A DNA stretch of 64,000 nt from Ridgeia piscesae (GCA_025642075.2 JAODUO010001074.1:72501-136500); one strand, 5' to 3'. Counted from the first letter of the stretch, positions 1 through 14,137 are shown. The notes: generated by a model from the sequence alone, not told the origin. Numbers and translations: made by a program.

Positions 1-383
1 AATATTTCTTAATGCTTTTAAATGTTACTTATTGCTACTGTTATCCTTTTTTTCTTATATTATATAATTTATTCGAGTATCATAATAGGTCGTAATATTA
101 CATGTTGAACAGAAAGTTGGGTCGATATTCATAAGACATATAACGGCCGAATTATATTAAGCATAACAAATAAAATTATAAATAAAAAAGTCATACTGTA
201 CAATCAATTATGATATCATGATAGAACGGTCAGGCTTTCCAATAACGACGCAGGGGGTCTTTGCCTGTGTCTCCCAACGACTGTTTCCTCCCTTCCCTCT
301 CTTGTTGCGTCTAATCCCCTCTTCTATGCAATTCTCGCTCCCTCACTCTTCCCCCGCCCCCACCATATATCATCGGTGAATGT

Positions 384-384
384 A

Positions 385-420
<36 letters not shown>

Positions 421-473
421 CGACCACACACACCACACCACACACCACACAAGCAGAGCACACGAGCACGACA

Positions 474-504
<31 letters not shown>

Positions 505-505
505 G
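384..505. repeat. (CGCA)n array with an interrupted CCACA centre
   Basis: CGCA units at 384-422 and 472-505, with a CCACACCACA-type stretch between. The minus-strand frames here translate only the repeat. Confidence 0.85.
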
Positions 506-1090
506 CGGATGCTAGGACCGTGGGACGTATAAAATGACTTATTTATATGCAATGAAAGCTGAACTTTGGCATAGATATGGTCAGACTTTCGTATACATAT
601 GGCAAATGGTATATGGATAGTCAATTTGTATCACTAACAAACACAGGAGCTGGTGTTTCACCGTTATCACACCGAACAATATCATTTTCATAAACACACG
701 GAGCGCCCTCTAACGAATGTGCACCGAGTGCACCCTAGCGGCTATACCGATCATTCGTTCCGCCGCGCTCTCACTCAACACAGAGCTGTCAACTGCGGCG
801 TTTCAAGCGAACAGGCTGAATAATTTGAACATTACAACCGTAAATATCCACGCTACTCCTACGTGTGATTTCTGTAACCGCGGACGTTGCAAGCGCCTTG
901 CGTTCGTTTTCCTTTTTACAAATCAATTTTCCTTTGTGTCGGCTGCTGGCGCCGGCGTCTTCTATCAATTAGCGGGCGCATTCAAGGCGAACACTGGCGT
1001 GAATGAATAGGCTAAATATTTAACGGTGTCGCGAATAGAAATTCGCGTTTTGTGCCGACTTTGATTAAACGTTGTCTACCCCCGGGACCA
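506..1090. other. Intergenic, nothing firm
   Basis: Unique sequence. A 97-codon plus frame (717-1010) has no recognisable features. The first 380 bases of the window are likewise AT-rich with no supported feature. Confidence 0.4.
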
Positions 1091-1099
1091 TACGAACAC

Positions 1100-1310
1100 A
1101 CAAACCGGGCATTCCTAGAAATGACACGGACCGTGACGTCTGGGATCATGTTATAACCCTGCCATTCCGAGAAGTAACACGGTCCGTTGACCACAAAATC
1201 CTGGCACTCTGACATTACTAGAAGTGAAACAAACCATGAATCCTGGGAATAAATAAACCCGGCGTTCCTAAAGGTGACACGTTCCCAGAAGCAGCACAGA
1301 TTATCGGGAC
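1100..1310. repeat. Degenerate tandem repeat of about 52 bp, four units
   Basis: Four successive segments share CC(G/T)GSCATTCCTAGAARTGA, then ACACGGWCCGT and a TCCTGGGA-like end, with roughly 50-53 bp spacing. It underlies the minus-strand frame at 1012-1422, which I do not regard as a gene. Confidence 0.5.
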
Positions 1311-1564
1311 CAGGGCTGGCGAAATTTATCTGGCATATTGTATTGTATTGCAATGCATTTATTCCAAACCTAACGTGTCCAGAATACCCAGTAATATATA
1401 CACAATATAGACATAAAACCACATGATACCAACATCAAATATACCAGACATCATCCATTAGAAATGTTTTTAAATTGTAGTTCTAAAGGTTTCAATCACA
1501 AGTTGATTCATTTAAATACAATATTATTGAAAATACTATCATACTAAAAACAATAAGAATATAT

Positions 1565-1700
1565 ACAAGTAGTACCAATTCGGTAATTTACTTTGACAAG
1601 TTCAGTGTTGTTCCCAATGCACTAGTGCTGGGAAGTAGGAAAACTATTATTTACGTTCCCGCCGTAAAGGCAGAGGTAACTAAGATCAAAACATTATCTA

Positions 1701-1759
<59 letters not shown>

Positions 1760-1816
1760 GTCTATCTGTCTATCTGTCTATCTGTCTATCTGTCTATCTG
1801 TCTATCTGTCTATCTG

Positions 1817-1877
<61 letters not shown>

Positions 1878-1923
1878 TCTATCTATCTATCTATCTATCT
1901 ATCTATATATATATATATAAAAT

Positions 1924-1995
<72 letters not shown>

Positions 1996-2146
1996 CATAC
2001 ATATGCACACACGCACAATGTTTTGATCCTTGTTACCTCTGCCTTTACGGCGGGAACGTAAATAATATGTGTTCTACCTCCCAGCACGAGTGAATTGGGA
2101 ACAACGCTAACTTGTCAAAGTTAATTACCGAACTGATACTACTTGT
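1565..2146. mobile_element. Fold-back element: 125-bp inverted repeats around microsatellites
   Basis: The left arm (1565-1695) begins ACAAGTAGTA and contains the segment ACGTTCCCGCCGTAAAGGCA. The right arm (2012-2146) is its reverse complement, with a few mismatches, ending TACTACTTGT. Between the arms lie CTGT, CTAT and TA arrays (1696-2000). Long arms with no coding content suggest a non-autonomous DNA element. Confidence 0.72.
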
Positions 2147-2149
2147 CGA

Positions 2150-2825
2150 AGTCTGACGACCACAACAAACAGCGGAAGTAGCAGTAGGACAGACGGTCGG
2201 CACTGACACGGTGACATCGGCCTTTTATCGAAAAGCATCATGCGATATATTAATTACCGTTCAAACGCGAGGCGGGCCGATTGTTTTATGACGCGGTCGT
2301 TTGAGTGGCGACATCACGAGAACTCGGCGCACCGACAAACGGAATATTCGATGATACCTGCAGTTTGGTGAATGCTGGTCGCCCCGGAGCGTTGTTTGAG
2401 CCGATTGCGATCGCCAAGTTTAATCCGTGGTCAGCGATGCGCGTCCGAGTGTGACGACAACAGAACAAGGCACGTTGAGCGAGGGTCATTGGGCCAAGTG
2501 CGCATGCGCAAATTACGGGCTGGACGACACAATAGAATAATTTGCCAATTAAGTCGTCCGTCACTCTGGCACTCACCGTATACGTGTGCACAGACATCTG
2601 TATGTTGCAGACGTGCAGATATGCGCGTACATTAATGTCAACGCGCAAGATGTAGGCCTCTGCCTCGTACGGTATAAGATATTGTATGCAAGGAGGTATG
2701 TATATACATATTAGTGTCACTTGACGTACAAACACTATTAAGACTAGCACAAACAAAGTGAGATTACCTCCGCTGGAGAGCGTTCGCTGCGTTTGCACCC
2801 CCCATATCTCCCCTAAGACCTGACA
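2150..2825. other. Intergenic, unique and CpG-richer
   Basis: The 180-codon minus frame (2286-2828) has no domain, no splice context and an unlikely composition, so it is not called. Nothing else is seen. Confidence 0.4.
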
Positions 2826-2876
2826 CATGGGATGAGTGAGTGAATAGAGTGAGTGAATGAGTGAGTGGGTGAGTGA

Positions 2877-2930
<54 letters not shown>

Positions 2931-3185
2931 GCAAGTGAGCGAGTGAGTGGGTGAGTGAGTGAATGAGCGAGTGAGTGGTTGAGTGAGTGAGTGAGTGAGT
3001 GATTGAGTGAGTGGTGATGAGTGAATGAGTGAATGACGAGTGATTTAGTGAGAGAGTGAGTGAGTGAGTGAGTGAGTGGGTGGGTGGGTGAGTGAATGAA
3101 TGAATGAATGAGTGAGTGAGTGGTGAGTGAGTGAGTGAGTGAGTGAGTGAGTGAGTGAGTGATTGATTGAGTGAGTGGGTGAGAA
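2826..3185. repeat. (GTGA)n array with a GA core
   Basis: GTGA/GAAT tetranucleotides with a pure GA run at 2883-2927. Shadow frames on the minus strand encode Ser-His-Leu repeats only. Confidence 0.88.
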
Positions 3186-3189
3186 AGTA

Positions 3190-4050
3190 ATGTACACTTT
3201 AGTGCGTTGGGGGTATATATGCACAATATTTCGACAAACTGTTCCTTTTGTACTCAATTGAAACGTTTAATACCACTTCACATATCGTGCAACATGGTGC
3301 ATTTACACTCGCTCAATTAACAGCTACAGTATATCAAATGAGAGTGAAATATCTGAGGATTTTTAACCAAAACCAAACACTTTTGCGTGTAAACTAACGT
3401 TTCATGTAAACTGACACCGACTGATGGCGTAAGCATGCAGCCAGCGAGACAGCAATCTAACTACCACAGAGAATACGGTGATATCCTTACAACCGTCGGG
3501 ACAGATCCGACTCCACACGACCCTCGAGACAACGACCTTAAGACCCTCTCAATGGTCGCGACAAAATGTCGCCCGAGAAGCGACCACGTGTCACACTAAT
3601 TACACCTAGACACGGTGATGTTTTAATTAATTAGCCACTCGCCGAGCTTTGTGCTTCGGCGTCTGAGCGACACCTAAAATTTCCTTAAATGTGCCGTTGT
3701 TCCACAGCCTTCCTTTCATACGAGATAACAAATGGGGGTGAGGCATTGTTCAAGATGTTGACGTTTCGTGTGCCGGAGGCCAGGAGGCATGAGACCGGAA
3801 GTCGTTGCGCGCATGCTCGCCAACCACACAGAGACCAGCTTGCGGGCGCGCTCACGTGCGAGGAAATTACGCAATTACCATTTATTAAAAGTTATGAACG
3901 ACTTGTCAAACGCTCGATAAAAAAAAACTGGTGTTTTAGAGGGACTATTTCGTATGCAAAACTAAACAAGAAAAACGTTTCTTACATATGTGTATGTGAA
4001 TATATTAAAAGCCGTAAGATGTGTAACTGTCTACGATGGCACTGAAACAA
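3190..4050. other. Intergenic, nothing recognised
   Basis: Unique sequence with homeodomain-type TTAATTAATTAGC at about 3,625 only. Confidence 0.4.
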
Positions 4051-4055
4051 TGTCG

Positions 4056-4115
<60 letters not shown>

Positions 4116-4224
4116 AGAGAGAGGGAGGGAGGGAGGGGGGGGGAGGGAGGGAGGGAGGGAGGGAGGAGGGAGGAGGGAGGGAGGGAGGGAGGGAGGGAGG
4201 GAGGAGGGAGGGAAGGAGATAATG

Positions 4225-4292
<68 letters not shown>

Positions 4293-4330
4293 ATATGTAT
4301 ATGTAGTAGAGAGGGAGAGAGGGGGGTTTA
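4056..4330. repeat. Compound GA / GGGA / AT array
   Basis: GA at 4058-4125, then GGGA and GGA units to 4220, then AT at 4228-4290. The transition from strict purine to AT makes it a likely unwinding-prone tract. Confidence 0.88.
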
Positions 4331-5245
4331 GAATAAATACGAAGTATAACTGCGAAAATGCTCTACACACCGTTGTACTGAAAAACATATGGGAAGCTCT
4401 GCTTCCATGGTATTAGTCTCAAATCACATTAGCAATAGCCAGTTGCTAAAATATAATCATCACATTCGCGTTAAAATAATAATAAAACGAATTTCTACAG
4501 GGAATTTGATGACAATCTTCTAATTATATACGACAACATTCTGTCAACGCGCTATATTTGTTTTCTTGACGAATTCTTCTTATATTTCCCGTCTCAGTCC
4601 GACCTCATCCATCGCAGTCTGTCCACAACCATCTGACTATTTTTCTGACTCATTTTCCGTTAACCGCGAGTGGTAATTTAAAGATCCACTCTCCTCTGCT
4701 ACCGTTCAAAAATAACACAAGACAACCCTAGTCACTGGGACACGTTACATTTATCTACATTCTACAGCTAGTATGTTATACTTTACCGCAATCTATGCCA
4801 TATTCCTTGATAACTAAGTACAAGTTGAATATTAACTCGGTGCATCAGTAATGTCGTCTTTCGGAGGAAGAAGCACGAATAACCGTAGCAACGATGCTGA
4901 ATAATTGTATTTTTTATTTAGCATAATATAACGAGGTATTTCGCCAACTTGACGAGGAAAAACGGCATATATTCGCATGCAAAATTGTATGAATAATGTA
5001 CGACGCCCATACAGGGTAGATAGTGATGCAATTGGTGTTGCATTTATCATTTCTCAGAAAAAGCCACTACACAATACAAGCTAAATTGCATCAGTCATTA
5101 AACTCGTAACGACCGTATATCGATCGTCCTCCAAAATGGCCGTGTCCTCTCGAGAAACCACTCCAGTTTTCCGTCCCAAGATAAGTGCTAAATATATTAT
5201 TATTCGGATCGACACAATAAAATCATGTCTTTAATGCAATCTCGA
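4331..5245. other. Intergenic, nothing recognised
   Basis: AT-rich unique DNA without supported exons. Confidence 0.4.
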
Positions 5246-5377
5246 TTAAATCCTAATGAGGTGATTTTCCAACGGGGACTCTCGCAACGGCGGCGTTGGG
5301 GTAATGGGGTAGCCGTAGCCACCCTGCGGAGGCGACCCGGTGTCGCATGATTTCCCCAGCCCTACTCCGCAGCTGGG
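5246..5377 (-). CDS. Possible terminal coding exon, unrecognised
   Basis: Stop-to-stop minus-strand frame of 43 codons in a GC-rich patch, ending DTGSPPQGGYGYPITPTPPL, then RESPLENHLIRI and TAA. The composition (Pro, Gly, Tyr, charged end) looks like real protein, unlike the surroundings. Acceptor-like AG words occur at CTCCGCAG (about 5,330) and upstream. ATTAAA lies about 15 bp after the stop. No family is recognised and no upstream exon was found. Confidence 0.2.
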   Translation of the reverse strand, partial: PSCGVGLGKSCDTGSPPQGGYGYPITPTPPLRESPLENHLIRI

Positions 5378-5842
5378 TTACGGCGACCGAAGGCGGGCAG
5401 TGGAGGAGCCATCGCGTGCCAAGACGGAACACTCGACGCCGGCAGAAGTCGGCCGACCGTCACCTCGCGTGCCGGGCCCACTCGCCCGTCCCCGTGAGAC
5501 CAATCGCAGCATTGGCTCGACCGAGAGAGAAATTTAAACAACATGAACAATCCAATTAATGTTAATTTCCCCAGTTATTATCGTGCAAAGCTATCGCGTT
5601 TATTTCTAAGTAAATTAATTGATTCGCTTTTGCCCGCTGAAGACGAGCCCATCGCCTGCTGCTGATACGCGGCCGTGTAGCGTGAGTGAAAACAAATTAG
5701 GTGCCGTGTCTAGTGCATGATTAAAATATTAGGACGAGGCCGATGAAGGTTTGAGTGGCGGACAAGATTAAACCACTTAATTTAGCCGTCCATATGTCGC
5801 AACTAAATGTCGCCCCGCCGCACACGGGCTAGTTGAAACACT

Positions 5843-5844
<2 letters not shown>

Positions 5845-5880
<36 letters not shown>

Positions 5881-6076
5881 GTGCGTGTGTGCGTGCGTGC
5901 GTGCGTGCGTGCGTGCGCGCGCGCGCGTGCGTGTGTGTGTGACAGTATATGCATATAGGCGCTTATTATGTTTCAGTGTGTGTATATATATTCGGCATTA
6001 TGTACATTACATTATGTATTATATTATATATACATATATATATATATAATTTATATATTATTTCCAGTGTTGTACA

Positions 6077-6117
<41 letters not shown>
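5845..6117. repeat. GT, GTGC and AT arrays
   Basis: GT at 5845-5875, GTGC/GC to 5941, and AT tracts at 6030-6060 and 6081-6117. Only repeat-derived frames occur. Confidence 0.85.
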
Positions 6118-7390
<1,273 letters not shown>

Positions 7391-8446
7391 GTATGTATGC
7401 ATTGCTCTCTATAATTATGTATATTTATGCATGCATGCATTCACACATGTACGTATATTTTGTAACATACTAAACACATAAACCTATATTCAAGCGCATA
7501 AATAAACTTGCACGGTTCCCCTGAGCCTGTGTTTCAGACGTGTGTGGTCCGTGACACGACACTTGGCCGTTATAGCGAGTTGACGTCGTTAATTGGCGAC
7601 CTTCACGTGACCACTACACTTAATTTTAACGATATTATATTGGATTATTTAGCAGCCTGACACACTCACGATCAGGCCAGGTGCCTGGGACAGCGCCACC
7701 GTCGCCAGTCAGGTGTCGCGGCTTCTGGCACAGTTCGCACTAATTAAAGCGTCTCTCCTGTTCACTGTTAAAGGTGTTACTAATGGTTAATTTTGTTCGG
7801 GTCGTTTCACTTTAATTTTGTGCGCGGCGGCATATGCTGAGAGCGTTGTATTCTCAAAAGAGATTCCGGGTTTTTCGTGCACTGATCAAGTTTGTTCACG
7901 CCATGATCATCACATTGCAAGAACGAAACAAGTCCTGTCAATAGACAGTGGTCGATATTCCTGTACGAATCGTATTCGTGCATTAACTGCAGCATAGCTG
8001 AATTGTTCCCAGAGATGTGATCTATAGACACGTTCAGGGCAATCCCATGGATACGTTATCGCTCATTTTGACAACCTGAGGTCTGAGCAGTATAACATAA
8101 ATCAAGTAACACAAAGGTTGTTGATAACAAACGCGACTTTCTACGAGACGACCACATTGGATGTGGGACTGTGCTATACGCTTCGGGACGTTCCCGTATC
8201 TATGTTGTCGACTTTCACAAGTCCTCTGGTTTGTGTGTAGTTTTGCATTAAAATTAAACTCCATGCGTTTGTATTGTTGCATTGTAATCAGTTCTCTGAT
8301 GTGTTTTTATTTTTGCATTATATTCAAACTTATGTTATAAGCTAAATAATTTCCAAAGACCAATAAAACCAAGCGACTTTTCCTTTATTCAGGAACCGAA
8401 TTCCGGAAACTGCAATCACGAATATATATGAGTGCATACATGTCTC
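7391..8446. other. Intergenic, nothing firm
   Basis: Two minus-strand frames of 74-82 codons (7807-8282) lack an ATG context or a recognisable domain. TTAATTGG/TTAATTA words at 7,590-7,745 could be homeodomain sites. Confidence 0.35.
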
Positions 8447-8706
<260 letters not shown>

Positions 8707-9356
8707 CTCCCTTCAATTAGCGTCTATCCCTGTGTGGCTAATGGCTGGGTTCTGGCACAAAGGAAGACGTTGACTTCAATGTAGAAGTGATTTCTTTCCC
8801 CAGTTATAACTATTCCCTATTTGCGTGAAGTGTTGCGAGACTGCAGTGAAATTTTGCTCTCTTATGGATAATTGTTAATACATTTGGGAAGGTTATCGTA
8901 ACTGGGAATAGAAAAAGTCGCCCCGACAGGGATTGACTTATGAGCTGACGTCCACCATAAATCCACATTCGCACCCGCTCGCTCATCGGTTGTATAATGT
9001 GCTATTTAAATATTAATTCTGCTCTAATGAAGTAATCGACGACAGGGCTTCGTGCAGGCGAGTAGTCAGCCTCGCCCCACTGTCTCTTACTCGAGGTGTG
9101 CGGTGCAAATGGGCGATCAGAACCGTGACTTGCCGTCTCGGAAATTAATATGTAAGTCGTGTACACAATGCTGTAACGTGCACCACGACAATAGGGTGAT
9201 GTTTGAAAGGGCTACTGCCTCGGTGAGCACGCGAACTCGTGAACTCTTGAAACTGAAGTAATCATTGAGTTCTATGGCATGTGTAAAACGATGATAGATT
9301 ACAGGTGAGACGATAGTAGCAGCCACACGCAGGACACATAAGAAAAGGTTGAAAGG

Positions 9357-9362
9357 TGTGTG

Positions 9363-9397
<35 letters not shown>

Positions 9398-9720
9398 ATG
9401 CGTGTGTGTGTGTGAGTGGGAGATATGGAGTGATGAGAGAGAGAGAAAGGGAGGGGGAGAGAGATGAGAGAGATATATAAAGAGGGAGAGAGAGAGAGAG
9501 GGAGAGAGGGAGGAAGGAAGGAGGGCGGGAGAGAGAGGGTGAAGGGAGGGAGAGAAAGAGGGTGGATGGAGTGAGGGAGGGAGGAGGGGGAGCGAGAGAG
9601 AGAAGGGAGAGAAGAGAGAAGAGAGAGAGAAATGAGAGCGAGGAGAGAGAAGAGAGAGAGAGAGAAGGGAGAGAACAGAGAACAGAGAGGGAGAGAGAGA
9701 GAAATGAGACCGAGGAGAGA

Positions 9721-9765
<45 letters not shown>

Positions 9766-9935
9766 GAGAGAAAGAGAGGACAGAGGAGAGAAGGGAGAAC
9801 AGAGAGAGAGAGAGAGAGAAATAAGAGCGAGGAGAGAGAAGAGAGAGAGAGAGAGAAGGGAGAGGGGAGAGAGAGGAGAGAGGAGATAAGAGAGAGAAGA
9901 GAGATATAGGAGAGAGAGAGAGAGGGGGGGGGTGA
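9357..9935. repeat. GTGC array followed by a 520-bp polypurine tract
   Basis: GTGC at 9357-9412, then from 9415 to 9935 almost only purines on the plus strand (GA, GGA and GAGAGCGAG-type units). Some 60- to 110-bp words (AGAGAGAAATRAGASCGAGG) recur three times, so the tract also has a higher-order repeat. Confidence 0.88.
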
Positions 9936-9945
9936 GAGGAGAAGA

Positions 9946-9971
9946 GCAACGTTCACTATAATGAACGTTGC
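9946..9971. other. Perfect hairpin at the end of the polypurine tract
   Basis: GCAACGTTCA, a six-base loop, then TGAACGTTGC: a 10-bp perfect stem just after the purine tract. Confidence 0.6.
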
Positions 9972-10323
9972 AAAGCATTAATTAATATAATTATGTTTTA
10001 AGTACGTATAGTTAACGGTGAGTGTTCACAACATTTAGACTGTTCAATCGGCAATGACTACGGAACACAATATTGATTTAAATAAATAAACAAACACCTT
10101 ACAGAAAATGCAATTTAGGACAGCAGCCAACTCGAACACGAGGAATCACGGGAGCGACAGGGAGATGGCTGAAGGGCGCATCTAGGACGACAGGTGGGCT
10201 TCGGCGATGCAATGCCGTGTGTGGCGTAAATTGAGTTGATCACGCAGACACGTTAATTAAATATCGCCGCTTGTCGATATTAAGACAATGAAACGGGCTG
10301 ATGAAGTCACTTATTTGATGTCG

Positions 10324-10331
10324 TATAAATA
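10324..10331 (+). promoter_or_regulatory. TATA box-like TATAAATA
   Basis: Consensus TATAAATA 53 bp before an ATG at 10384 that opens a 62-codon frame. Confidence 0.3.
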
Positions 10332-10383
10332 GCACTGTATTGTTGTCCCTGCTGGCCGCTTGCATCTGTTGCGGCTAGACAAA

Positions 10384-10572
10384 ATGCCGTTGTGCAATCC
10401 TTGTTGCGTGTCTTTAGTGGCACAGACCACGTTCCCCAAAGCGTTTTCGTTTTCGAGAAACGTCAACCTTGACTTAAATCCGCGGTTCGTAAACGCTAGA
10501 AGGAAGTGTGCATATTTGTATGATATTAAGATAGCACATTGTCCAGTTACTGGAATTTGTGAAACTAATTAA
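10384..10572 (+). CDS. Small cysteine-containing ORF, hypothetical
   Basis: 62 codons from ATG to TAA. It starts MPLCNPCCVSL and ends RRKCAYLYDIKIAHCPVTGI followed by CETN, with six cysteines in two groups of three. It has no clear signal peptide. The TATA-like word upstream is the main support. No family is recognised, and chance is a real alternative. Confidence 0.2.
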   Translation: MPLCNPCCVSLVAQTTFPKAFSFSRNVNLDLNPRFVNARRKCAYLYDIKIAHCPVTGICETN

Positions 10573-10634
10573 CTTACTAAGTAGTTTACCAATTAACTAA
10601 ATAATTAACTAATAAACGATGGACGGGCGGGAGG

Positions 10635-11555
10635 ACGAACGAACGAACGAACGAACGAACGAACGAACGAACGAACGAACGAACGAACGAACGAACGAAC
10701 GAACGAACGAACGAACGAACGAACGAACGAACGAACGAACGAACGAACGAACGAACGAACGAACGAACGAACGAACGAACGAACGACGAACGAACGAAGA
10801 ACGAGAACGAACGAACGAACGAACGAACGAACGAACGAACGAACGAACGACGAACGAACGAACGAACGAACGACGAACGAACGAACGAAGAACGAACGAA
10901 CGAACGAACGAACGAACGAACGAACGAACGAACGAACGAACGAACGAACGGAACGAACGAACGAACGAACGAACGAACGAACGAACGAACGAACGAACGA
11001 ACGAACGAACGAACGAACGAACGAACGAACGAACGAACGAACGAACGAACGAACGAACGAACGAACGAACGAACGAACGAACGAACGAACGAACGAACGA
11101 ACGAACGAACGAACGAACGAACGAACGAACGAACGAACGAACGAACGAACGAACGAACGAACGAACGAACGAACGAACGAACGAACGAACGAACGAACGA
11201 ACGAACGAACGAACGAACGAACGAACGAACGAACGAACGAACGAACGAACGAACGAACGAACGAACGAACGAACGAACGAACGAACGAACGAACGAAGGG
11301 AACGAACGAACGAACGAACGAACGAACGAACGAAACGAACGAACGAACGAACGAACGAACGAACGAACGAACGAACGAACGAACGAACGAACGAACGAAC
11401 GAACGAACGAACGAACGAACGAACGAACGAACGAACGAACGAACGAACGAACGAACGAACGAACGAACGAACGAACGAACGAACGAACGAACGAACGAAC
11501 GAACGAACGAACGAACGAACGAACGAACGAACGAACGAACGAACGAACGAACGAA
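10635..11555. repeat. (GAAC)n tetranucleotide array, about 920 bp
   Basis: Very long, almost pure GAAC array. Single-base slips near 10,785-10,885, 10,949, 11,299 and 11,333 do not create stops, because all three frames read Thr-Asn-Glu-Arg. This explains the 324-codon frame at 10619-11593. I do not consider it a gene. Confidence 0.93.
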
Positions 11556-11580
11556 AGAGCGAGCGAGTTCAGTATAATTA

Positions 11581-11818
11581 TGGTCAGTGTTAGTGGTTGG
11601 TCAGTGTTAGTGGTTGGTCAGTGTTAGTGGTTGGTCAGTGTTAGTGGTTGGTCAGTGTTAGTGGTTGGTCAGTGTTAGTGGTTGGTCAGTGTTAGTGGTT
11701 GGTCAGTGTTAGTGGTTGGTCAGTGTTAGTGGTTGGTCAGTGTTAGTGGTTGGTCAGTGTTAGTGGTTGGTCAGTGTTAGTGGTTGGTCAGTGTTAGTGG
11801 TTGGTCAGTGTTAGTGGT
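11581..11818. repeat. 17-bp minisatellite, exactly 14 units
   Basis: TGGTCAGTGTTAGTGGT repeated 14 times with no visible mismatch, beginning 26 bp after the GAAC array. The perfect copies indicate recent expansion. Confidence 0.93.
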
Positions 11819-11969
11819 CCAACGAGTCCTACTATCGACTGCGGTGTTACTGTCCGATGTATAATATATTCTGATCGTGTCCCAAAACTAACCACGCATG
11901 ATTTGGTGGACTAAACATAATCCACGAGTTGTTTTGACACCAAAATTTTTATGTAGAATGAGGCACTTA

Positions 11970-12382
11970 TGCAGAATTCGGACCCACCTCAATGTTGCCA
12001 TTATAACTGTATCTTTGCCAACATTTGATGTTGTTAATTCAATCATTTAACATCATCTTGCGCATATTTATGTTTTACAAACAGCGCTTCTTAGCAGACT
12101 TTTAAGGTCGAAAAGACAGCGCAGTCGGCATAAACAAACTGTGGTATACCCAAACTGTTTATCGCCCATTCCATGTGCACGTCGCAGTGACACATGCATC
12201 GTTGCGCTTGCGACTGGCACAAATCGGAGCGCTATTTGGGTCTCAAAATGCAATATTTGTTAAACATAAATATAACTGGGAATGTTGATTGATCATATTT
12301 AGGATTAGAGTTTGTGTGAGGTATCCAATATAGGCAAATATACAGTTTTAATGGCAAAATTGAGGTGGGTCCGAATTCTGAA
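11970..12382. mobile_element. MITE with about 50-bp terminal inverted repeats and TTA target duplication
   Basis: The left end reads CAGAATTCGGACCCACCTCA from 11972. The right end is its reverse complement up to 12380, with about 48 of 51 bases matching over each arm. TTA flanks both ends (11967-11969 and 12383-12385), consistent with a 3-bp target-site duplication. The 413-bp interior encodes nothing recognisable. Confidence 0.72.
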
Positions 12383-13149
12383 TTAGTGTCTAGAATCGCT
12401 AGGGCAAGTGTTCCGTATGTTATCTTAATTGTTATAGATGGTTCGAAATATTAGCTTTTAACAAGTAAGAATGCCTTAACACCTGACTGTTCATAAACCT
12501 CACAGTACATCATCATTAAAACTGTTCTTGCTTGTTATTTTAAATAAACACATTTGAATCGCCATGTTTTGCCATACTATTTTTACAGCCAATTTTGCCT
12601 TTTATTTGTGTATCACGTTTCAATAGTTTCCGAAAATTTTCGTCAGACCGTCTAATGACTACCACAACAAGATAATGAAAGATAATGAAAGAAAATTTAT
12701 TTCTCCGTGAAATAAACCCGGCAAATATCTTTAGTCTGTTTCCATGTTTTTTTTATTTAATATGATAACACTTATCACTTAATATATGAAGTTTTAATTT
12801 ACACCCTAATTAGAAGAATTTCTGTTTATAAAAATAATACGTTAACGTCCAACATTTTGTTCCGCACACGCCAACAGTGAAATCGGTGGCGCCACCTGGA
12901 GTCTTGCAAAAACAACATCAGCGGAGCTTTTCAAATGTGCGATATGTGACTTAGACTTATAATAAATACTACGTTTTTGTGGACTTGTGGATGATGCACA
13001 TTGTTTCATGAATGGACGGAATGGGCTTTTCAAATGAACTAAATAATTACACTATCCAAAGCGGCCAATACTAATGACGCGATAGTGAAGTAGAAAATAA
13101 GTATCTCCCAGCAGATGGCGGCACAAAACCGCGCCGACTTGCGAATGCG

Positions 13150-13150
<1 letters not shown>
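12383..13150. other. Intergenic, nothing firm
   Basis: AT-rich. A palindrome GGTGGCGCCACC at about 12,885 is the only notable word. Confidence 0.35.
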
Positions 13151-13721
<571 letters not shown>

Positions 13722-13730
<9 letters not shown>

Positions 13731-13748
13731 TGTCTGTATGTCTGTATG

Positions 13749-13782
<34 letters not shown>

Positions 13783-13962
13783 TGTATGTATGTATGTATG
13801 TATGTATGTATGTATGTATGTATGTATGTATGTATGTATGTATGTATGTATGTATGTATGTATGTATGTATGTATGTATGTATGTATGTATGTATGTATG
13901 TATGTATGTATGTATGTATGTATGTATGTATGTATGTATGTATGTATGTATGTATGTATGTA

Positions 13963-14010
<48 letters not shown>

Positions 14011-14034
14011 CCTCCCCCTCTCCCTCTCCCTCTC

Positions 14035-14128
<94 letters not shown>

Positions 14129-14137
14129 TCACTGTCA
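13722..14137. repeat. TATG, TGTC, CCCTCT and GTCGCT compound array
   Basis: (TATG)n at 13750-13963, (TGTC)n at 13964-14006, a CTCCCT stretch, then the hexanucleotide GTCGCT at 14038-14130. All five listed frames across it are repeat translations. Confidence 0.92.

Noticed and set aside
2286..2828. 180-codon minus-strand ORF, the longest not caused by a repeat
   Set aside because: No domain, no signal or membrane pattern that holds together, no promoter or splice context, and unlikely residue make-up.
7807..8282. Two adjoining minus frames of 74 and 82 codons
   Set aside because: They are in different contexts, with no ATG or splice support, and no family resemblance.
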